In this document: piece by piece, positions 34,439 through 44,810 of the stretch | How the letters are laid out: each line of letters opens with the position of its first letter | Numbering within the stretch: the first letter of the stretch is position 1 | NCBI RefSeq assembly: GCF_000936425.1 | Contig: NZ_AVFK01000025.1 | Location: forward strand, 1-64,000 | Direction: 5' to 3' | DNA: 64,000 bases | From: Skermanella aerolata KACC 11604 | Lineage (GTDB): Bacteria > Pseudomonadota > Alphaproteobacteria > Azospirillales > Azospirillaceae | Position numbers and translations under genes: made by a program | Notes under the pieces: generated by a model | What the model saw: only the letters and a program-made list of their open reading frames with translations | Database searches by the model: none | What the model was told of the DNA's origin: nothing

Positions 34439-37189
34439 TCATTCGACCGTCTCAATCGGCGGGGCCTCCGGCTGGTCGGCGTCGGCCACGGGCAGCCGGA
34501 TCACGATGCAGGTGCCGGCGCCGTTCAGGCCGGGCTGGGCGGCGATGCGGCCGCCATGAGCTTCCACGATGCCGCGGCAGATCGCCAGCCCCAACCCGGT
34601 CCCGGCGGCGCGGCTATCGCCCTCCTCGACCCGGTAGAACATGTCGAACACCCGCTCCCGGTCTTCCGCCGGGATGCCCGGCCCCTGGTCGCAGACCTCG
34701 ACCACGGCGTGGCCGTGGCGGAGCGCCGTCCAGACGGTGACAGGCGTGCCGGCGGGCGAGTATTTGCAGGCGTTGTCGATCAGGTTGAAGATGACCTGCT
34801 CCATCAGCATCGCGTCGAGCCGCAGCAGTGGCAGGGCGGGGTCGATCTCGACCCGGACCTGCCGGCGGCGCAGCAGCTTGGCCGCGCGCTCGACCGCCGA
34901 GCCGATCACGTCGCGAAGATCGACCCAGTCGGTGCGCGGCTTGAGCTTGCCCGAGCCCAGCCGGGTCATGTCCAGCAGGTTCTGGACGAATCGGTTCAGC
35001 CGCTCCGCCTCGTCCTGGATAGTCTGGGTCAGGTCGAGCCGGTCGGCGGCGTTCAGCGAGCCCTCGTACGATATCAGGCTGGATGCCGCGCCCAGGATGG
35101 ACGCCAGCGGCGTCCGCAGGTCGTGCGACAGGCTGGACAGCAAAGCGGAGCGCAGGCGTTCCGTCTCCGTCGCCAGCCTCGCGTTCTCGATGTCGGAGAC
35201 GAGGTTGGTGCGCTCGATCGCCACGGCGGCCTGATCCGCCAGCGTGCCGAGCAGCCGGCTGTCTTCCGGCGAAAGCGGACGGTCCCGTCCCTCGATCTGG
35301 ACGCCCAGCACCCCGACCGGTCCCCGGCCGGTCTGCAAGGGCAGGAACAGCCAGGGAGAGGTCGGCAGGGTGGTGGAGCCGCGTCCGGCCGGTTCGGCGT
35401 GCGACCACGCCCATTCCGCCGCCGCCCGCGCCTTGTCGTCCAGCCGGTCCTCCGGCGGATAGCCCGCCCGGATCATAAGCTGGCCGCCGTCCGGCCCCAT
35501 ATCGAGCCCCGGCACCGGCGCCTCCGGCAGCAGCACCAGCGACCGGCCATGGATGGTCGCGGCAACGTGGTGGACGACCGCCCACAGCACGTCGTCCTGG
35601 TTGGCCGCCGCCGCGATCTTGCGGCTGAAGCCGTACAGGTTGGCGGTCCGCCGAGCGCTCAGTCGCGTCGCCTCGACCTGGGAGCCGACGCGGGCGGCAA
35701 GGTTGCTGGCGATGAAGGCCGTCAGCAGGAAGAACGCTACCGTCAGGATGTTCTGCGTATCGGAGATGTCGAGCGTGAACAGCGGTTCGGTGAAGAAGAA
35801 GTTGTAGGTCAGGGCACAGGCGATCGAAGCCGCTATCGACGGCCCCAGCCCATAGCGGATCGCCACCAGCAACACGGTCATCAGATAGACCAGCGAGATG
35901 TTCGGCAGCTCCATGAACAGGCTGAGACCATAGCTCAGCCCCGTGGCCGCACCCGTGGCCACGGCCGCCATCGCGTAGCCGGTCCACTTGCCGACCCAGC
36001 CGAAGCCGCGGGGACGGACACCCAGGGACGCCGGCGCCGGCTCGGCGTCGTCCTCGCCCGACACGACCGTCACGTCGAAGCTGTCGGCGCGGGCCAGCAG
36101 TTCTGCGGTGACGGAAGCGTGCAGGGATGGAAGCCAGCGTCCGGGGCGAGCCCGGCCGGCGATGATCTGGCTGATGTTCCGCTCGCGGGCGAAGGCCAGC
36201 AGCTCGGCCGCGACCTTGTCGCCGGGAATGACATGGGTCTCGGCACCGAGCTGTTCTGCCAGCCGCAGGGCGTCCGAGATCCGCGTCTTGGCTTCCTCCG
36301 GCAGCGTGGCATGCCGGTGAGTCTCGACATGGACCGCGATCCACGGCGCCTGACGGCGCTCCGCCGCCCGTCTGGCGGTCCGGACCAGCCGGAACACCGC
36401 CTTGCCGTCGCCGATGCAGACAAGGATGCGCTCCCGCGTCGGCCACGGCCCTTGGATCGCATGGGCACGCATATACGTGACCATCTGCGCGTCCACCCGC
36501 TCGGCGGCGGCGCGCAGCGCCATCTCCCGCAGGGCGGTCAGGGTGCCGGGCGAGAAGAAGCGCTCCATCGCCAGCATGGCCTGATCGGGGACGTAGACCT
36601 TGCCTTCCCGCAGGCGCTTGATCAGCGTCCTGGGCGGCAGGTCGATCAGCTCGATCTCGTCGGCGTCCTGAAGCACGCTGTCGGGCACGGTTTCCCGCAC
36701 CCTGATGCCGGTGATGCGCTCGACGACATCGTTCAGGCTTTCCAGATGCTGGATGTTCAGTGTGGACAGGACGTCGATGCCGGCTTCCAGAATCTCTTCC
36801 ACGTCCTGGAAGCGCTTGACGTGCCGGCTGCCCGGAATGTTGGTGTGGGCCAGTTCGTCCACCAGAACCAGCCCCGGACGGCGCCGCAGGATGGCATCGA
36901 CATCCATCTCGGCGAACTGCCGTCCGCGGTAGTCGACCTGCCGGCGGGGCAGGGCCTCCAGCCCATCGAGCAGGGCTTCGGTATCGCGCCGCCCGTGGGT
37001 CTCGACGATGCCGACCACGACGTCGGTCTTCTCCCGCCGCTGGTCATGGGCGGCCTCCAGCATGGCGAAGGTCTTGCCGACGCCCGGTGCTGCGCCGAGA
37101 AAGATCTTCAGCCGCCCGCGCCGCTCCCGGTTGGCCTCGGCCAGGAGCGCTTCGGGGGAAGGGCGGTCGTCGCGGTCGGTGTCGGGCAT
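34439..37189 (-). CDS. kdpD: KdpD osmosensitive potassium-channel sensor kinase
   Basis: A 916-aa sensor kinase. The N-terminal KdpD domain carries Walker A GAAPGVGKT (about 32-40) and a DELAH motif near 120, followed by a universal-stress-like domain, a DUF4118 membrane domain with four helices, a GAF-like domain, the phospho-acceptor His in SLSHDLRTPLASI (about 690) and an HATPase. It senses cytosolic potassium and turgor and phosphorylates KdpE. ATG 37189 starts MPDTDRDDRP, 16 bases after the kdpC stop. Another frame of this strand overlaps it but shows no features. Confidence 0.96.
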   Translation of the reverse strand: MPDTDRDDRPSPEALLAEANRERRGRLKIFLGAAPGVGKTFAMLEAAHDQRREKTDVVVGIVETHGRRDTEALLDGLEALPRRQVDYRGRQFAEMDVDAILRRRPGLVLVDELAHTNIPGSRHVKRFQDVEEILEAGIDVLSTLNIQHLESLNDVVERITGIRVRETVPDSVLQDADEIELIDLPPRTLIKRLREGKVYVPDQAMLAMERFFSPGTLTALREMALRAAAERVDAQMVTYMRAHAIQGPWPTRERILVCIGDGKAVFRLVRTARRAAERRQAPWIAVHVETHRHATLPEEAKTRISDALRLAEQLGAETHVIPGDKVAAELLAFARERNISQIIAGRARPGRWLPSLHASVTAELLARADSFDVTVVSGEDDAEPAPASLGVRPRGFGWVGKWTGYAMAAVATGAATGLSYGLSLFMELPNISLVYLMTVLLVAIRYGLGPSIAASIACALTYNFFFTEPLFTLDISDTQNILTVAFFLLTAFIASNLAARVGSQVEATRLSARRTANLYGFSRKIAAAANQDDVLWAVVHHVAATIHGRSLVLLPEAPVPGLDMGPDGGQLMIRAGYPPEDRLDDKARAAAEWAWSHAEPAGRGSTTLPTSPWLFLPLQTGRGPVGVLGVQIEGRDRPLSPEDSRLLGTLADQAAVAIERTNLVSDIENARLATETERLRSALLSSLSHDLRTPLASILGAASSLISYEGSLNAADRLDLTQTIQDEAERLNRFVQNLLDMTRLGSGKLKPRTDWVDLRDVIGSAVERAAKLLRRRQVRVEIDPALPLLRLDAMLMEQVIFNLIDNACKYSPAGTPVTVWTALRHGHAVVEVCDQGPGIPAEDRERVFDMFYRVEEGDSRAAGTGLGLAICRGIVEAHGGRIAAQPGLNGAGTCIVIRLPVADADQPEAPPIETVE

Positions 37190-37205
37190 CAGTCCATCCG
37201 GGCCA

Positions 37206-37787
37206 TCAGTTCGTTCCAGAAGTGCGCTGGTCCAGTTCCAGGTTGAGCAGCAGGACGTTAACGCGCGGTTCGCCCAGCAGGCCCAGCGTGCGGCCCTCGG
37301 TATGGCGGGCGACCAGGGCGCGCAGGTCGCTCTCGGGGATTTCCCGCGCGGCGGCGACACGGGGAACCTGCCACAGCGCCGCCGCCGGCGACAGATGCGG
37401 GTCCAGGCCGCTGCCCGACGCCGTGACCAGTTCGACCGGCACCGGAGCGGCGGGATCGGCGCCGGGGTTGGCGGCGCGCAGGGCCTCGACCCGCTTGGCG
37501 ACTGTTTCGATCAGCACGCCGCTGGTCGGGCCGAGGTTGGAGGCGCCCGAAGACGCCGCATTGTAGTCCACCGCCGACGGGCGCGGCTGGAACCAGCCGG
37601 GTCCGACGAAGTTCTGGGCGATCAGCGCCGAACCGGCAACCTTGCCGTCGCGCACGATCAGGCTGCCGTTGGCCTGCGCCGGGAACAGCGCCTGCGCCGC
37701 CCCGGTCACCGCCAGCGGATAAAGGATGCCGGTGATCGCGGTCAGGACCAGGAGCATCATCAGCGCCGGCTTCAGTTCTTTGAGCAT
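37206..37787 (-). CDS. kdpC: KdpC, potassium-transporting ATPase subunit C
   Basis: A 193-aa single-pass subunit of the KdpFABC pump that stabilises the complex and raises ATP affinity. One N-terminal transmembrane helix ([21 protein letters not shown]) is followed by a periplasmic domain with GQN-type [17 protein letters not shown] and [17 protein letters not shown] 37787 fits the family length; the frame extends upstream inside kdpB and is spurious there. 14 bases separate it from kdpB. Confidence 0.95.
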   Translation of the reverse strand: MLKELKPALMMLLVLTAITGILYPLAVTGAAQALFPAQANGSLIVRDGKVAGSALIAQNFVGPGWFQPRPSAVDYNAASSGASNLGPTSGVLIETVAKRVEALRAANPGADPAAPVPVELVTASGSGLDPHLSPAAALWQVPRVAAAREIPESDLRALVARHTEGRTLGLLGEPRVNVLLLNLELDQRTSGTN

Positions 37788-37801
37788 GTATATCTCGCTT
37801 T

Positions 37802-39921
37802 TCAGGCCAAACCGAAGGCGTTGACCGCCAGATCGATGATCTTGATGCCGATGAAGGGGACGATCAGGCCGCCCAGGCCGTAGACCAGCAGGTTGCGGCG
37901 GAGCAGGCTGGCCGCAGGTGCTGGCCGGTAGCGGACGCCCTTCAGCGCCAGCGGGATCAATGCCACGATGATCAGCGCGTTGAAGATGATCGCGGACAGG
38001 ATGGCGCTGGACGAACTGCCAAGGCCCATCACGTTGAGCACGGCCAGCTGGGGATATGCGGCCACGAACAGCGCGGGGATGATCGCGAAGTACTTGGCGA
38101 CATCGTTGGCGATGGAGAAGGTCGTCAGCGCCCCCCGGCTCATCAGCAGTTGCTTGCCGATCATGACGATCTCGATCAGCTTGGTCGGATCGCTTTCCAG
38201 ATCGACCATGTTGCCGGCCTCGCGCGCCGCCTGGGTGCCGGTGTTCATCGCGACCCCGACATCGGCCTGGGCAAGAGCCGGCGCGTCGTTGGAGCCGTCG
38301 CCGCACATCGCGACCAGCTTGCCCTCGGCCTGTTCGCTCCGGATCAGCTCCAGCTTCCGCTCCGGCGTCGCCTCCGCCAGGAAGTCGTCGACGCCGGCTT
38401 CCGCCGCGATGGAAGCGGCGGTCAGCGGGTTGTCGCCCGTCACCATCACGGTGCGGATGCCCATCTCGCGTAGCGTCGCGAAGCGTTCGCGGATGGCCGG
38501 CTTGACGATGTCCTTCAGGTGGATGACGCCCAGCACGCGGCCGCCCTTGGCCACGACCAGCGGCGTGCCGCCGGCCCTGGCGACCCGCTCGACGATCTGC
38601 TTCAGGTCGCGCGGGCTGCCATCCGCGCCGACATGGCGGGTGATCGCATCGACGGCGCCTTTACGGATCGACGTGGGATCGTCCAGCGTCAAGGTCGAGC
38701 CGGCACCCGAACCGGAAGATGAGGCCGCACCCGCACCCGCAGCCGCCGGGATATCGACGCCGCTCATGCGGGTCTGGGCGGTGAACGGGACGAAGGTGAA
38801 GCCGGAGGTCGCCGGATCGACCGAATGGAGGCCGAACTTCTGCCGGGCTAGGACGACGATGGACTTGCCTTCCGGCGTGTCGTCGGCGAGGGAGGCAAGG
38901 AAGGCCGCCTCCGCCAGCTCGCGCTCGTTGACGGCCGCGACCGGCAGGAACTCCGCCGCCTGCCGGTTGCCCAGCGTGATCGTGCCCGTCTTGTCCAGCA
39001 GCAGGGTATCGATGTCGCCGGCGGCCTCGACCGCGCGCCCCGACTTGGCGATGACATTGAAGCGGACCAGCCGGTCCATGCCGGCGATGCCGATGGCCGA
39101 CAGCAGGCCGCCTATGGTGGTCGGGATCAGGGTGATCAGCAGGGCAGCCAGATAGACCACCGGCAGGGTGACGCCGGAATACTGCGCGAAGGATTCCAGC
39201 GTCACGACGACGACCAGGAAGATGATGGTCAAGCCGGCCAGCAGGATGTTCAGCGCTATCTCGTTCGGCGTCTTCTGCCGCTTGGCGCCTTCGACCAGAC
39301 CGATCATGCGGTCGAGGAAGCTTTCGCCCGGATTGACCGTGATCCGTACGACGATGCGGTCCGATACCACCCGCGTCCCGCCGGTCACCGCCGACCGGTC
39401 GCCGCCGCTCTCGCGGATGACGGGAGCGGACTCGCCGGTGATGGCGGACTCATCGACGGTGGCGATGCCGGCGACCACGTCGCCGTCGCCGGGGATCACC
39501 TCGCCCGCTTCGACCACGACGAGGTCGTTGGCGCGCAGGCTGGCCGCCGGGACCTGCTGCTCGCCGGCGCCGTCGATCGACGACACCTTGCGGGCGGGAG
39601 TCTCCGTCTTGGACTTGCGCAGGCTGGCGGCCTGCGCCTTGCCCCGGCCTTCGGCGATGGCTTCCGCGAAGTTGGCGAACAGCACGGTGAACCACAGCCA
39701 GGCCGCGATCTGGCCGACCACGGCGGGATCGCTGCCGGTGGACGGCACACCCGTGACAAGGTCGCGGACGAACAGGACGGTGGTCAGGACGGCAGCGGCG
39801 GCCGTCACGAAGATCACCGGGTTGCGGACCAGTTCGCGCGGATCGAGCTTGCGGAACGCGACTCCGACCGCCTGCGCCGCGATGCCGGCATCCAGCAGGG
39901 AGATTTCCGAACTGCGGTGTA

Positions 39922-39925
<4 letters not shown>
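37802..39925 (-). CDS. kdpB: KdpB, potassium-transporting P-type ATPase subunit B
   Basis: A 707-aa P-type ATPase, the energy subunit of the KdpFABC pump. It has the actuator-domain TGES ([16 protein letters not shown], about 165), the phosphorylated Asp in [12 protein letters not shown] (about 313), the nucleotide-domain [10 protein letters not shown] and the hinge motif [17 protein letters not shown] (about 540). Ser replaces the more common Thr in that motif. ATG 39925 overlaps the stop codon of kdpA by 4 bases, which indicates translational coupling. Confidence 0.96.
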
Positions 39926-41637
<1,712 letters not shown>

Positions 41638-41656
41638 GGGTGAGGGGTCCTTGCGG

Positions 41657-41746
41657 TCAGAAGCGCTCGGGCGCCAGCAGGGCAAACCCGAGATAGACGA
41701 GCAGCCCGGCCGCCACGACGGCGCCGAGGACGAAATCGAATGTCAT
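41657..41746 (-). CDS. kdpF: KdpF, small stabilising subunit
   Basis: A 29-aa single-helix peptide beginning [15 protein letters not shown] and ending ALLAPERF, the typical KdpF end. KdpF stabilises the KdpFABC complex in the membrane. It lies immediately before kdpA in the same direction, which supports the call. Confidence 0.88.
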   Translation of the reverse strand: MTFDFVLGAVVAAGLLVYLGFALLAPERF

Positions 41747-41800
41747 GGTGGTTCTCTCAGGAACGGGGTGGACTATCGGTTCCGATCGGAACCGGCGGCG

Positions 41801-41884
41801 TCAAAGCCGCTCCAGCGCACCGGTCAGCCGGTCGCAGGCGGCAAAGAAAGCCAGAAGTGTCATCAGGAACAGGATGTCCATCAT
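41801..41884 (-). CDS. 27-aa hydrophobic leader ORF of the kdp operon
   Basis: A short ORF with two Met starts (MMDILFLMTLLAFFAACDR...ALERL) 54 bases before kdpF. It has one hydrophobic segment and a polar C terminus ending in ERL. Similar short ORFs starting MD and ending CERL-like precede kdpF in a number of proteobacterial kdp operons, and this one shares length, position and composition. It may be a small membrane subunit or a leader peptide. There is little sign of a strong ribosome site. Confidence 0.55.
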   Translation of the reverse strand: MMDILFLMTLLAFFAACDRLTGALERL

Positions 41885-41963
41885 TGGGCCGAAACTCCGG
41901 AAAGTTCTGATGACGGCAAGTTAATCCCGGCCCACATAAAATCTCGATGCGGATCTTCGCCGG

Positions 41964-42004
41964 TTTTATAAGCGCGAACTAAACGGATATAAGGGAAATA
42001 TAAA
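41964..42004 (-). promoter_or_regulatory. Candidate KdpE operator: phased TTATA boxes
   Basis: On the minus strand, three similar AT boxes occur upstream of the kdp operon: TTTATAT (42004-41998), TTATAT (41992-41987) and TTATAAAA (41971-41964), spaced about one and two helical turns. KdpE sites in E. coli are T-rich, direct-repeat-like and located upstream of kdpF. Confidence 0.4.
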
Positions 42005-42190
42005 GACCGGAGTGCCATAATGCTGCACCGCTGCCGCCACGGCACTTCCCCGAAGACGCTTCCGCCCCAGCGGTGGAACCCGCGCCGCCGGCCCCGGCTG
42101 GCAACGAAATGCCGGTACCCGTAATCGCCGGCCGGAAAGCACTTGATCGCGCCGACGGAACCGGCTATGAGGCGAGCCTGAATGACAGGC

Positions 42191-42265
42191 GCCGGTTTAG
42201 CTCAGTGGTAGAGCACCCGCTTCGTAAGCGGTAGGTCGTCAGTTCAAATCTGACAACCGGCACCA
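42191..42265 (+). tRNA. tRNA-Thr(CGU)
   Basis: A 75-nt cloverleaf with encoded CCA: acceptor GCCGGTT/AACCGGC, D arm GCTC/GAGC, anticodon loop TTCGTAA giving CGU, and T arm GTCAG-TTCAAAT-CTGAC. It reads ACG. The 27-43 pair at the top of the anticodon stem is C-T, a mismatch. It marks the left border of an accessory stretch with gene remnants. I saw no direct copy of its 3' end further downstream that would identify an attachment site. Confidence 0.93.
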
Positions 42266-42302
42266 TTCTCCCCCCAAGCGACTGACACAAGCACCTGCCT
42301 TC

Positions 42303-42430
42303 TCACCGCCAAAGCGTCGAGATCGGCACGGCGAGCAGCCGTTCGCCAAACGGTACGGCCTTGTCGTCCGCGCCGGTTCTCGATGACGATGTCCACCTCA
42401 TTCCGGTCCTTGTCGCGGAAATGCGGGAAC
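42303..42430 (-). pseudogene. Remnant of a DUF4143-type ATPase/nuclease-like protein
   Basis: Two pieces typical of the C-terminal part of DUF4143-containing AAA proteins survive in different frames. FPHFRDKDRNEVDIVIENRRG is in one frame, and KAVPFGERLLAVPISTLWR ending at the TGA at 42305-42303 is in another. The Glu-Val-Asp and Glu residues of the PD-(D/E)XK-like core are visible in the first piece, but the ExK strand is missing. The middle of the domain and the whole N-terminal ATPase are gone. Its upstream end abuts the triple 22-bp repeat. Confidence 0.7.
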
Positions 42431-42431
42431 T

Positions 42432-42490
42432 CGACCGTTTGAAAGTCAATGCCCGACCAATTGAAAGTCAGGAGGCGACCGATTGAAAGC
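42432..42490. repeat. Three 22-bp direct repeats
   Basis: CGACCGTTTGAAAGTCA, CGACCAATTGAAAGTCA and CGACCGATTGAAAG start at 42432, 42454 and 42476, exactly 22 bases apart with 5-base spacers. They join the pseudogene to unrelated sequence. They could be sub-terminal repeats of a lost transposable element or a small iteron-like site. Confidence 0.6.
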
Positions 42491-42563
42491 GCCGTGCGCA
42501 CCGGCCTCCACCGATCAGTCTTCGACGCCCTGACATCCCAGCCAAACCCTCGACAACCGTAGA

Positions 42564-42580
42564 AGCGGCTTCCAGCCGCT
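42564..42580. repeat. REP-like palindrome AGCGGC-TTCCA-GCCGCT
   Basis: A 6-bp inverted repeat with a 5-nt loop, followed by a second partial copy (GCTTGCCGC). Resembles the short extragenic palindromes seen scattered in GC-rich proteobacteria. Confidence 0.5.
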
Positions 42581-42800
42581 TGCCGCTGCCAAACGACGGC
42601 TCCGGCTGGGCTGCGCAGACCCTGCACACCCTCCATGCCCCGATCAACAGGTCAGATCAGCCTCTTCCGGCGAGCAAAGCCCCTGCGGATCGCAGACTGA
42701 CCGATCTTCCTCATCACCACGAAGCACCCCAGCTAATACCAACGGCACGCAATCCTTTCGACCAGCGCTTACACCATTATACACGAGCACGCTCGCGTAG

Positions 42801-42821
42801 GTCGGGCCTCTTCAGCCCGAC
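42801..42821. repeat. REP-like palindrome GTCGGGC-N7-GCCCGAC
   Basis: A perfect 7-bp inverted repeat. With the preceding CGTAG it reads GTAGGTCGGGC, close to the half-element GTAGGTTGGGC of the large palindrome at 24281-24345, so both probably belong to one dispersed repeat type. Confidence 0.55.
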
Positions 42822-43002
42822 ATTTAACGCTCCAGACCGGCCAAGCTTCGATGCCACTGGTACAAGTCAGGTCGCCGTCCGCGCATTCCTTTGATCGGAC
42901 CCGCACCGCCTGTGAATGGCGGGCCTGTCGCATGCGCCTTGTTCAAGGTGATTGTAACGGGAGGCCGCTCCCTGTTGGGACTTCACGTCACCAGAAGTTT
43001 CA

Positions 43003-43392
43003 TTACTCTGCGCCATTCCTGAATTTACAGGTTGGGCTCGGTGGGAAAAGGGCATTGTCATAAATTGGATCTGCGTACATAATATTATTCTTTTTTCTCA
43101 ATCTTAGAGTCATCTTATAATTATTTCCAGTCAATCCGCCTTTGAAGTTTATGATTACATCTATCGAATCCCCATTTGCCTTATCAGCGTTGATGCTATC
43201 TATCTTTGTGTCAACGTACTCTCCAGTTTCATGAAAGCATTTTAGAGCGCGGGGCAAAAAAGTTCCCAATGCCTCTAAGATCTTGTCGGAGTCTTCTTTG
43301 CTTGGCGTCATTTTTGCTGATGAAGCCGGTGCGCAGTTCATGATAAGGAGCGTCATCGCTAGAACGATTTTCGAATTGAAGCCAAGTTTCAT
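43003..43392 (-). CDS. AT-rich gene for an exported small protein, unknown
   Basis: A 129-aa protein: a signal peptide (MKLGFNSKIVLAMTLLIMNC, possible cleavage at SSA) and a mature domain with a single central IDVIINFKGGLTGNNYKMTLRL stretch and two or three Cys. GC content is far below the window average (AT-rich codons throughout), pointing to recent transfer. ATG 43392 lacks a good ribosome site; the frame opens at 43446, but the extension has no signal-like character. It lies 61 bases after the end of another exported AT-rich gene on the same strand, so the two may form an operon. Function unknown. Confidence 0.65.
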   Translation of the reverse strand: MKLGFNSKIVLAMTLLIMNCAPASSAKMTPSKEDSDKILEALGTFLPRALKCFHETGEYVDTKIDSINADKANGDSIDVIINFKGGLTGNNYKMTLRLRKKNNIMYADPIYDNALFPPSPTCKFRNGAE

Positions 43393-43453
43393 TTTTTGAT
43401 CTATCCAGAAAAATTGTTGTTCCAAGTCTTGAGCAGACCAATCCATTCACAAA

Positions 43454-43894
43454 TTAGTAAAAACTACCGTAGAAAGACGATACGGCTTTTTTGTTCTCGC
43501 ACTGAGTGGCATTTACCACCAGAAAGTTTAGCTTGTACTTGCTCGTTAAACTCTCTCCGTCACCCTTGATAAAATCGCTTTTTTCTAATTGCAAAGAATA
43601 TTTCGGAGGTAAAGATCCGTGAGAAGCTGTGAAGCAACTTTTGCACATTCCAACGACCGACGTATAAGCGGCTGCCTCATCCCAATGTCGGCTAAGCTCG
43701 TTCTTTGTATCGACATGAGCGAGGGCGAAATACAGTTCCTTCAACTCGCAATTCGATTTATTTGTTATTTCGAGATAATTACCCTGATATGACACTTCGA
43801 GTCCTAAATCTTCGTTTGCATAAGATTTTGCTGCGATGCCAGTCGTAAAGATCAAAGCTATGAACAGAATACCAATGCATGCAATAGTTTTCAT
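43454..43894 (-). CDS. AT-rich gene for an exported Cys-rich small protein, unknown
   Basis: A 146-aa protein with a Sec signal (MKTIACIGILFIALIFTTGIA, cleavage near SYANE). The mature part contains EVSYQGNYLEITNKSNCELKELYF, a beta-rich opening, and CKSC plus two further Cys. GGAGG five bases before ATG 43894 is a strong ribosome site. It is codon- and GC-wise very different from neighbours. Together with the gene downstream it forms a two-gene set of likely foreign origin. No homology is recognised. Confidence 0.75.
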   Translation of the reverse strand: MKTIACIGILFIALIFTTGIAAKSYANEDLGLEVSYQGNYLEITNKSNCELKELYFALAHVDTKNELSRHWDEAAAYTSVVGMCKSCFTASHGSLPPKYSLQLEKSDFIKGDGESLTSKYKLNFLVVNATQCENKKAVSSFYGSFY

Positions 43895-44182
43895 GTTAAC
43901 CTCCGTATTGAACTTAATCTATCTGATATTCGCTAAATGTAAAATAAATATTTATAGCCGGATTGACTTGTCAGTTCGCCGCAAGGGAACCTCCTATTTA
44001 ACCGGCATCCGCATCGCCCAATTTCGGCCATTGCGGAAAGCCTCACATGTCGCGAACCGGTTTGCATCTCTCCCCTCCAGGCCGCCGCCATGCTCCAGCG
44101 CTAGGCGGCGACGATGGAGACAAAGCCTCGGTTCTCGGCAAACCGGCCGGTTGCTTGCCTGATCGGTTAAGGTGATCCCGCC
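43895..44182. other. AT-to-GC transition region
   Basis: AT-rich to about 43975, then typical GC-rich DNA. The AT-rich part probably holds the promoter of the exported pair on the minus strand. No ORF is supported here. Confidence 0.4.
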
Positions 44183-44410
44183 CTATCTCTTCACGAGAGC
44201 CGCCTTGACGGCATCGGGAGCATGAGCAACCACCTTCAGGTAGAGCCGGGCAACCTGATCCGGCTCCAGTCGGCCTTGCTCCCAATCCTGTGGAGTTTTC
44301 AGGTTCAGACCAAACCGCTTCGCGATCCCGGCTTGGCACAACCGGAAGGTTCTGCGGTTCGGATCGTCCGGATCTGAAGCGGCGTTCGCTTCGACCTCTT
44401 CATCGCTCAT
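44183..44410 (-). pseudogene. HTH antitoxin-like remnant
   Basis: A 75-aa reading with MSDEEVEANAASDPDDPN, then IAKRFGLNLKTPQDWEQGR and EPDQVARLYLKVVAHAPDAV. The second part is the XRE-type helix-turn-helix of HigA/NadS-like antitoxins, where DWEQGR is characteristic. The segment between the acidic N terminus and the HTH is much shorter than in intact relatives, and the frame continues upstream as RDPKLVGKKDRQRLRA without a start, so part of the gene seems lost. No toxin gene is beside it. Confidence 0.55.
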
Positions 44411-44600
44411 GGCGCGAAGGCGCTGCCGATCCTTTTTGCCGACCAGTTTGGGATCACGAACCGGCCGATAGTGTGGGGGCGAACGCCGGCCGTGCCACCT
44501 TTTCGTTTATCCGATCCATCCGTTTTCCTGTCCCGTTCAGCCACAGCACCTCCGCAATCAACCTGCGCCTTTACCTTTACTCCCGTAACTCCTCTGCCAC

Positions 44601-44629
44601 TGGAAAACCTAGGAATTTTATGCTATGAT
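44601..44629 (+). promoter_or_regulatory. Candidate extended -10 promoter
   Basis: TGGAAA (44601-44606), 17 bp, then TATGAT (44624-44629) preceded by TG-N (TGCTATGAT): a near-consensus extended -10 element in the middle of otherwise featureless DNA. Confidence 0.5.
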
Positions 44630-44640
44630 CTTGTGGTGCT

Positions 44641-44658
44641 CCTGACCCACACGTCAGG
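44641..44658 (+). ncRNA. Leader hairpin CCTGAC-N6-GTCAGG
   Basis: A perfect 6-bp stem right after the predicted transcription start of the mini-gene. It may be part of a small RNA or a 5' stabilising hairpin. No known riboswitch class is recognised. Confidence 0.3.
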
Positions 44659-44699
44659 TGACCTCGGCAATACAGCGCGGATGTGGAGGAGCCAACGCG

Positions 44700-44810
44700 A
44701 TGGATGTCTCTATGCCGCAACGCTCGGACCGATCCACCCTCCAGTCCGCCGGGAACGTGCTTGCAGGCGGCGGCGCAAGACAGATCCAAACGCCCGATGA
44801 TGACAAATGA
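44700..44810 (+). CDS. Possible 36-aa protein
   Basis: A short ORF with GGAGGA about 9 bases upstream of ATG 44700, itself behind a promoter and leader hairpin. The peptide begins [18 protein letters not shown] and ends QTPDDDK; it is hydrophilic, without a membrane helix or Cys. An inverted repeat begins at its stop codon. The regulatory context, not the peptide, makes it plausible. Not a recognised family. It may also be a leader or a by-product of an RNA gene. Confidence 0.35.
   Translation: MDVSMPQRSDRSTLQSAGNVLAGGGARQIQTPDDDK

Larger units (their letters stand above)
42491..43002. other. Intergenic mosaic without a supported gene
   Basis: About 500 bases with no ORF that reads like a protein on either strand. 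It holds two REP-like palindromes (listed separately) and GC content returning to that of the rest of the window. It may include decayed mobile-element sequence, but I cannot name an element. Confidence 0.5.

Noticed and set aside
34355-37246. A 963-codon plus-strand frame antisense to kdpD
   Set aside because: Composition is Arg/Gly/Asp/Gln-rich shadow sequence. kdpD on the other strand has all expected motifs.
42432-42490. Minimal CRISPR array
   Set aside because: Repeat units are 14-17 bases with 5-base spacers, far too short for repeats plus spacers, and no cas genes are present.
42244-42636. A 130-codon minus-strand frame as an intact gene
   Set aside because: Only an internal 20-25 residue piece is protein-like, the true C-terminal piece lies in another frame, and the rest crosses the 22-bp repeats. 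Treated as a pseudogene.
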